Positions 56,716-64,000 of a DNA stretch of 64,000 bases are shown here, one piece after another. The first letter of the stretch is position 1, and the number at the start of each line of letters is the position of its first letter. This DNA is from Gonium pectorale (lineage: Eukaryota; Chlorophyta; Chlorophyceae; Chlamydomonadales; Volvocaceae): contig LSYV01000007.1 in NCBI GenBank assembly GCA_001584585.1, positions 1,872,070 to 1,936,069 of the forward strand, given 5' to 3'. Under the pieces are notes generated by a model, which searched no databases, was not told the origin of the DNA, and saw only the letters and a program-made list of their open reading frames with translations. The position numbers and the translations under genes were made by a program.

Positions 56716-57929
56716 ACAGACAGTGCACAGATACACTTGCACGCTACGCATACTTCCAATGTCTATCGCGAGGCAGACGAGCCAAAACCGTCTCTGGAGG
56801 TGCCCCATGTTACGAAGCTGAGGCGCGTATCGAGGCCCTGCAAACTCGACTCGCAGCCTGCAAAGACCCTGTTCCCGGCTCCACGCAACGCCTTGACACC
56901 CACACCCATGGCTCGAACCGACGCAAAGCGCCCTCCAGATACAGAGCACCAACGGAGTATAAAGCCTCGGCGACGAGCAATTCAGCCGCCATAGAGAGAC
57001 ATTCCGGCATCGCCACCGGGCAACTGTAAACGTCGCAACTAGGCAAGTGTATGTGGGCCGTTACCACGGGCAGTTGATGGCGGTTACGGTCGTATACGTA
57101 GACGAGGTGGCCAACGCCTTCAGAGCGACGCTTTTGGACGAGCATGCCGAGCTGACGGCAGCGGCACCACCAGCAGTAAGCAGGTCGCCGCCACCCTAGT
57201 TGAGCCCGCCGCAGTTGGAGGCCGCGATTAAGGAGGGCCCCATGGAGCCGGAGCCAGCACCGCCGCTACCGTGCCATGAGGGCGGCCAGAGCGAGGCACG
57301 ACCATTCCCATGAGGAGCGGCGGGGACTGCACGACTTGTACCCGCCACCTCCCCCTTCGACGCCGCCATCGTTGCGACGCCGTGGGGCACCTGAAGGCTT
57401 TGTCGAGGCCTGTCCTTGGTTAAAAGCGGCGCGGCGCAGGAGCAGCTCCAGAGGGCGACTGTTTACGGCTGAGGTAGCGGTCCGGGGCCGATGCGACCGA
57501 CCACGCACCCCAAAGTGATGCGCCTGCTGGCGTCCCGCATGACGCCGCCGCGGCTGTCCCTGGCAATGGCGCGCTGCGAGACCAGCCTGGAGAGGCTGGC
57601 GTACGGCTCCTCGGCTGTGGGCCGGGACGCGAGGCCGCGGGGCAGCGCGCGCTTGATTGGCAGGCGGCGGCAGTGACGCTGGCGACCAGGCTGCGGGTCA
57701 ACTGCTAATTCCGCTCCCCATCCAAGGCAGGGATTTTGAGCGTGGGGCCGCGAGGAACACAGGCATTCTCAATAGACAAGGCACCTGCTCATCCCGGCCG
57801 TTGATCATCTCACAGCAAATGGGCGAAGGGATTCCTGGCGCCGCCTTTGGCGAGGCCTTTCCACAGGTGGTTCTGCACAAAAGGGGCCACATGCGGGCTC
57901 TTTTGCGGCCACATGCGGGAAGGCGTGCC

Positions 57930-58560
57930 GCCAGAGCAGCGATACGGTAGGTGTGGTGGGCTGGTGGCCCAAGAGCCAAGGGCGAGGGGGCCGGGGTGTA
58001 GGGGAACGAAAGATTGATGCGGGAGGATGGCAAACATGAATAAAGGACCCAGAACGAGAGGGCAGGTTGTGGGGGCACAGGCAACCCAGGGAGCATTACG
58101 CGCATCCTAATCCAAGGGCCCAACGCGAAAGGGCAGGGCGTGATATTGAGTGTTGGAAACCGGGGTGTGTGGGTCTATCGCAGCCCAGTGCCAGGTGGCG
58201 GCGTATGTATGGGGGTGCAGGAAACGTTCGGGAGGTAAAGGCATCTATCGTAATACATGAGTCCAGGGCAATAGCGCGGGGCGCGGGGCCAAGAGAGACA
58301 CAAGGGACAGTGGCAAACGGCCAAGGTGAAAGGGCATGGCGTGGGGGCACACAGTAAAAGCGGGTTGGGCCCAGAGTCCACGATGAGGGTTCCAGGCACG
58401 CTGGGGGCAAAGGGTTGAGGGCACAGCACCTGCCTGTGCCCAAAGGCTCAGGGCCAGGGGGAGAGGCGTTCGCTTTCCAAGAGCCCAAGGCGAGGGGAGG
58501 GGCATATGTAGGAACTCGGTAAATGGGGGGGAGGGAATCCATCGTGAGCAAAGCCCCAGG
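57930..58560. repeat. Degenerate minisatellite with GCCCAAGGCGAGGGG-like units
   Basis: Variants of CCAAGGGCGAGGGG, CCAACGCGAAAGGGCAGG, CCAAGGTGAAAGGGCATGG and CCCAAGGCGAGGGG recur every 60-100 bp. They are often followed by GCGTG and a GGGGGCACA-like word. The unit is too degenerate to define exactly. It keeps a long minus-strand frame open (LALGSW, LSPWPF, LSRWALG echoes), which explains that ORF. Confidence 0.6.
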
Positions 58561-60007
58561 GTGGTTAAACGTGCAGTTGCCATCAAGGAGGCAGCAACCA
58601 GAACAACTGACCGATGGCGGCGCCGCCTAAAGTACTCGGCGACTGCCTCCATTCCCCAAAAAAAATTTAACGCAACTACACAAGCCGCGCGTAAATGCCA
58701 GGATGCATCGCCAAACCCCATGGTCCGGACCGGGATGTATCTCCCACCAGCAGCTAGGTCTGCTACGCTCACGTTCCAGATTACTCCAGGCCCAACCTCA
58801 TCAGGTCTGGGGCCGACAGGACAACACAAGAAGGACCGGCAAAGGAGCAGGCCGCCATGAGACCCTTCTAGCGGCGCACCCAGGCAGCCGACTGGCTCTG
58901 CAGCTGCTAAACACATGCCAGCGCCGCAGACCTCAACTCCGCATGTCCGCACCCATGCACCATGCCCGTTACATTCTGGCACCCATGCTCGGCTTGTGTG
59001 CGAACTATGCAGCCGGTGTGTGGACCGGTGAGGGCCGGACCGGTTGCCGACACCGACCATGGCGTGTATCAGCGAAAATCCGTCAAGATGCCTTGCGCAA
59101 CCCTAGCAATCAGAGCCTCCCGCGAGCTTAGAAAATGGAGCGGAAAATGGAACGGTACTCATACTAAAACCTATGGTACTGTAAAAAGAGAAACCCTTGC
59201 GCTCCACGGTCCATGTTGTTGCCCAGGGCCCCACACATGGGCCGTTAGCCGTTCCCCGCACATCCTCCCCCTCATACTTTCAATGGTGGAACGAAAGAAT
59301 ATCGCATGGCGGTCATAGGCATACAACGGACTGCATTGCCGGCTCCAGTCTGCACTTGTAATCTACAAGACAGGCATCCTCCGCCATCCGTTGCATAGGC
59401 CGCTGCTATGCACTCAGTAACAATGCCGGGAGATCAATAACTCACCGCTACCAAGGGCCAAGGAACATACTGCCAATGAGGACTTAGGTAAGGTATTCGG
59501 AGGTTCCGGTAAGTGCGGTGCATTAGCCCCTGGACATTGTTTAACTGCTCAAGCAGGACCGCCCCGGCAATGCAGCGGGCCGCCTGGCACGCAGCGGGCA
59601 GCCACCGCACGTTCATGGTGCGCAAATGCTGGACACGACAGTTTCCTAACCTACACACACAGTGTCACACTACGCTCACATGTATGCCATAGGCAGCGCG
59701 CCGTGGTGGTGCGTCAATCTCCATGCACGCCCCCTACGCCTTTCCATAGCGTCTTTCATACCAGGTGCAAGTCAGTTCAGTAATCTTTTCCTTGCCGGCC
59801 CAGATCGGCCGGCGGCCGCTCCGCTGCGGCCCCACTGCATGACGCCGAAACGGCCAGACCGGTTCCTCCCTGCATCTCATTTCTCGTAGTCACGTAATAA
59901 ACGTCGGGCGGCCCTATCGCTCCCTCCCTCGTCCCACACCTGCGCAGGCGCCGCCCACCCTATCGGAACACTCATGGAACGCCAACGGCGTGCCCGAAAG
60001 GCATGCG

Positions 60008-63000
60008 CTAGCGGCGCATGTTGATGTAGCCGCACGGGGCCGCGCTGCCCGGTGGGCCGCTCCACAGACCCGGCATCGGCTCCTGCAGCGTCGCGTTGGC
60101 TGCCCGCCACACCACATCGTCCAGCGCCGACAGCAACCTGCCGTAATCGTACAGTACCCTGTCATACTGTACGGCAGTCGCTTCCAGCTCGGCTAGCACG
60201 GGGGGTGTCGGCAGCAGCTGCTGGAGCGCCTCCCCCGCGATGCCCAGGATGCCGGGCTCGCCGCCGCCGCCGCCAGCCGCCATCGTCCGCACGCCGTGGC
60301 GGAGCAGCATGGCAGATGTGTTGCGGGACGACACGTCGTCCAGCGACGACGACCAGCCCAGACCCCAGGAGCAGGCGCGCCCCATTGCGGCCGAGTCGGA
60401 CTGCGGTGCATACGGGTGTGGGCAGAAACTGTTGTCGGTGCTGGCGTGCCACGCCGCGTCACACTGGTCCGGCAACACACGGAGGCTCATGTGCTAGGAG
60501 CGGTCAAGATATGAGACTATTCCGCGCGTCCACCGGACACCTCTCCTGGATCGAAATGAGGGCGCGGCTGCACTGTACGGCTGCACAACACGGGAACATG
60601 GGTGGTGGTTTAGCGGCTCAGAGCCACCAAATGCGGTGATGCGGAGCGCTGCGACGACGCGGGGATGCACAACTCCCTATGCAAGATCATAGACCCCAGA
60701 AACATCCGCCCAGTCACTCTTCGCGTCCGCCCGCCCAATTATTCAAGAGGTGTTGCGCACGCTCCAACACGCGCACCTCCAGCACCAGCAATACGTCGTA
60801 CTGCGCCAGTACGGCCTTCGCGAGGTCCATGTATGGCGGCGCTGCCAGCGCACCGTACGGCAGCGCATACGCGCCCTCGCCCGCCAGGGTGCGCACCATA
60901 TAATTGTCCATGACAGGCGGCGCGAAGGCGCGCCATGCTGCCGGGCTGTCCCGCCACGGCGCGAATGCGTCCGCCAAGCTCCTCCGCTCGTACATGCCCA
61001 TGTACGTCTGTAAGACGAACAGCAGGTGCGAGCGGAAACGCTCCAGGGGGTCCCTGGTTTGGGGCGGACCGGGCGGGCGTGAGGGGCTCACCGGGTAGTG
61101 AGGCCGGGGGGGAGCAAGGAAGTGGCTGTATCGGTCCCATCACCCCAGGCGCTTCCTGGAGCAACGCTGTAACGGGGTCACCACCGTTTGCAGGTGAAGG
61201 GCTCAGAGTAACACATGCAGCGACCAGGCGTACAGGAAGCGGAGCGAGGACGGCGCTGGAGTATGTGCAGAGGTTTTGTGGAAGCGAAGAACAGGGATGG
61301 TGGAGACTACTGTGGCCTATGGATGGCGCGGGGCGCGGGGATGAGCGGAATGGGGGCCGGCCGGCCGTGGGAGGGTTACTCAGTCCGGCCCGGAGGGGGG
61401 GGGTAAAGGAGACAGGGTTTGATAGAGAAAGCGGCATGGGAGCGGCAGGAGAATGAGCAACGACGAGCAACGAATGAGCAACGGCATGGGGGGGGGGAGG
61501 CCATCGGGCAGCATGCCCCGCAGCCGCCTGTACTCAACACGCCGCTGATGCCCCTTGCACCAGCATAGCAGCATTGGCGGCAACCAGGGTGGCGACGCTT
61601 CAAGTTTAAGGTGACAGCTTACTTATTACAGCTGCCGGGGCTGCCAAGGAGAGTCGTTGCCCAACGCGCGCCACAGCGCCGAGAATGCACGCACCGCTAC
61701 CCCCTACCTACACCACCCGCAAGCGATCCCCTCTCCCTTGGACTGCCCCGTGGCGCCCACGCCTGACGACCGAGCTTGGGTAACGGCGAGGACGGGGCTG
61801 GGCAGCTACGCTTGGGTGCTTGGGCCTGCCCCCACCATGCGCTCTCCCCCACCTGAGCACCGCGACGGCTGCGAAGCGCGGGCACAGGTGCGTTCCGCGG
61901 ATCACGGCAGAGTAGTCGCCAAGCTCCTCCGGGGCGGGCTGCTCCTCCAGTCTCGCCTGCGGGTGCGCCTCCGCGCCCGCCGCAGTGATCCGCTGCACGT
62001 GGCCCAAATAGTCCGCCGCGGCGGCCGCTGCCCTGACGCCGAGGTCCCGTTCGCGCTCCAACTCCATCTGCAGCCGCATGGCCGCACTCTGCTTGGCCGT
62101 GCGCCGCTTGGCGGGCTTCGCCTGGGGCTCTTGCTCCTGCTGCTCCTCCTCCTGCTGTCGCGGCTGCGCGTGCGGTTGCCCGTCCTCCCCATGCAGATAC
62201 CGCCGCCGCCGCCGCTGCCGCTGTTTGACAGCCTTGGTTGACGCTCTAATCGGTGTGCTGAGCTTTGTGAGGTTGCCCAGCACAAGCTCGTTGTATACCG
62301 TGTACTGCGTTTGTCATTTGGCCAGAGTTACCGTTGCGGTCCAGGTCACAGGGACGGCACTTCAGCAGTGCATCGGAAGCGTCAAACAGCGCGGACAGCG
62401 CGCCCCCCGCTTGCACACTGTGCGCCTCGCTGCTGAACCGCGGTCCCGCCACTCCTCCTGTCTGCGCTACCTCCCATGTCTGCGACCGGCTACCGGCTGC
62501 GCACCTCGTTGGCGAAGAAGTCCAGGTTGCGCTTGCGCATAAACTGCAGCCGGGCGGCGCAGGTCCGCACGCGGGACGCCAGGCGGGGCACGCCGTACAG
62601 CATGAATGCGCTGCCGGGGCGGGTTGCGGGGTTCGGGCGGCGGGTACAGCCAATGGTGAGGAATGGAAGGAAGGATGCATGAACTGCATAGGCTGACTGT
62701 AAGGCACATGACAAGGAGTTCGAGCCAGGTCTTGGACTCTCTTTGGGGCGATCCTCTCCTGCGCCCTCACCATATCCCTCCTTCCCCAGCCTCATGCCCC
62801 GAGCGGGCAGACGCCGGCCGCGTGCATCACAAGTGCTGGGTAGTTGAAAGGTTTGGTTGCAGCGGAGTTTGGGAGCCCATGATTGCTGAATAGCATGTCA
62901 AACCCGGGCCTCACATGGGGTGACCCGTGTGCGCCTTGGCGGTTGTCGCGATGGCGCCCCAGTGGTGGCTGGCGTTGAGCCAGCGGGGCTGGTCGTCGAA

Positions 63001-64000
63001 TTCGCGCAGCAGGCAGGTGCGGCCCATGCCGAAGTCCAGTGCCCGGCAGCGGGAGGCCTCTGGGAGGGCGGGGGGCGAGGACACGGGGGCGGACGCGAGG
63101 CGGTGAAGCGTGTTGAAGAGTGCGAGTGAGGCGGGCGGTTGGACAAGGCAGGGCGCTGCGCCGGCGCTGCTGTGCCTCGTGGCGCGCGCTCGGCGGTGAT
63201 GCCGCGAGAGCGCCCTGGGACCCGCTCACAGACAGCGTGCCGCCACGGGCAGAGGTCCTCGGGGGGCACTCCTTGGGCACAGTCTCGGGGTACGCTGGCT
63301 GCTGCTCCTCACATCATCGAGGGTCCGGGAGCTCACTCACTCACTCACCCGCCAGGTGGCACATACTGGTGCCGGCCGCCTTGCTGATGTGCAGCAGCTC
63401 GAGCACGGATCGGGCCGCCATGCCGGCGCGGTGCAGCTCAAACAGCTGGCGGAGGGTCCAAACGAAGATTCGGGGCGGGGGTCAGCCGGCCGGGATTCGC
63501 GCTATGAAGTCGCATGGGCAGCGAGCGGCGACATTCACTGCGTCGCCGTGTACGGCCCCGGCACAGACAGCGCTCCCCGACACCACCAACACCAGCCTCC
63601 TCAGCAACTCTCCCAACGTGGCGCTCGCCCAGGCCCCAGTAGCGCCCCTCCGCCCGCAGCTGGATGGGCACCCGCCGCCTGCTGCTCCCAATGCTAGCAG
63701 CCCAGCGCAACGCCCAACGGCCGCAAAGCATACCTGCAACAGCACGGCCTGGATGTCCGCCGACACGCGCGCTGCCCAGTCAGCGCCTGGCGGCGCCGGC
63801 AGCAGGTGTCGCAGCCACACCTGCGCCAGCCTCGCCACCGTGGCGCGGCGCAGCAGCGGAAAGCTGTGCTCCAGGCCGCGGGTGGTGCCCGTTTGGTTGC
63901 TGCTGAAAATCCCCAGTGCCTTGGTGGCCAATGAATCCACAGCTGCCTGGGGACGGTCCAGGCGGAGGAGAACGCAGCCGCGGCACGTTTGGCGCTTGGC
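60008..64000 (-). CDS. Algal sulfotransferase-like protein, 5' end beyond the window
   Basis: Predicted PAPS-dependent sulfotransferase. Exons with matching phases: 64000-63734 (open at the edge), 63445-63349, 63059-62915, 62610-62505 and 62304 to about 61890; after an unresolved stretch come 61053 to ~60725 and a last exon ending at 60008. The 5'-phosphosulfate loop is clear: LELLHISKAAGTSMCHLA. Then GRTCLLREFDDQPRWLNAS and LQFMRKRNLDFFANEYTVYN, both typical of the algal branch. A Gln/Glu/Lys/Arg-rich insert follows (QQEEEQQEQEPQAKPAKRR). The 3'-phosphate motif is RDPLERFRSHLLFVLQTYMG, followed by QYDVLLVLEVRVLERAQHLL and RVLPDQCDAAWHASTDNSFC. Such enzymes sulfate glycans or extracellular matrix; the substrate is unknown. 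One or two short exons between 61890 and 61053 remain unplaced. Right-edge truncation removes the N-terminus. Confidence 0.8.

Larger units (their letters stand above)
55724..60007. other. 4.3-kb space between cyclase F and the sulfotransferase
   Basis: Contains the cyclase F promoter at the left, an AT-rich island (55780-56760), a small GC-rich island with open frames on both strands (57040-57700) and a degenerate minisatellite (57930-58560). There are also isolated protein-like minus frames: 58245-59060 and 59434-59658 (WLPAACQAARCIAGAVLLEQ). None has a recognisable family or partner exon. Confidence 0.5.

Noticed and set aside
61380..61700. Possible separate short gene ending ALWRALGNDSPWQPRQL near 61640
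   Set aside because: It sits between two exon groups of the same sulfotransferase and has no start or motif of its own; probably intronic or an unplaced exon.
1..64000. Search for CRISPR arrays, prophage or bacterial operons
   Set aside because: Genes are split by introns, spacing is eukaryotic, and no regular repeat-spacer array exists; repeats seen are minisatellites.

Overview
The window looks like nuclear DNA of a volvocine green alga (Chlamydomonas/Volvox/Gonium type). The base composition is strongly GC-rich. Genes are broken by many short introns with GTGCGT/GTGAGT-like donors and CAG acceptors. Proteins carry Ala, Gly, Gln and Pro runs, one gene end has the volvocine TGTAA poly(A) signal, and the families present are typical of these algae: receptor-like nucleotide cyclases, a P450, algal sulfotransferases and ankyrin proteins. 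This assignment is an inference; no rRNA, organellar or taxon-specific marker is present. I found no rRNA, tRNA, CRISPR, prophage or intact transposon. Most long ORFs are GC-driven shadows of real exons.

Layout. 2.1-4.6 kb (-): an uncharacterised Gln/His-rich protein of about 628 aa. 5.8-12.9 kb (-): a five-exon gene whose splice phases all agree, giving a 1,950-aa low-complexity and coiled-coil protein. 14.2-15.9 kb (+): the only clear plus-strand gene, an F-box-like/ankyrin protein with a hydrophobic C-terminus. 17.2-23.5 kb (-): a microsomal-type cytochrome P450 with an assembly gap beside its heme exon. 25.3-36.2 kb and 40.1-55.7 kb (-): two tandem paralogous receptor-type nucleotide cyclases. 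Each has an extracellular part resembling a bacterial solute-binding protein, one membrane span and two cyclase homology domains. 60.0 kb to the right edge (-): a sulfotransferase cut by the window end. The spaces between genes (notably 36.2-40.1 and 55.7-60.0 kb) hold degenerate repeats, a dispersed ~30-bp motif and an AT-rich island.

The cyclase pair is the most interesting part. I could chain almost all exons of both genes with consistent intron phases. In each protein the first cyclase half keeps the metal-binding aspartates but lacks the transition-state Asn/Arg pair. The second half has lost the aspartates but keeps Asp and Asn-x3-Arg. This is the division of labour of animal C1/C2 adenylyl cyclases, and here it is placed behind a solute-binding-like ectodomain, so the proteins look like nutrient or ligand sensors that make a cyclic nucleotide. 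The first cyclase half is interrupted by a huge disordered insertion, about 700 aa in one paralog and about 1,900 aa in the other. The paralogs differ in intron content and in most sequence, yet share patches (one of ~800 bp including introns) that are nearly identical, which suggests gene conversion.
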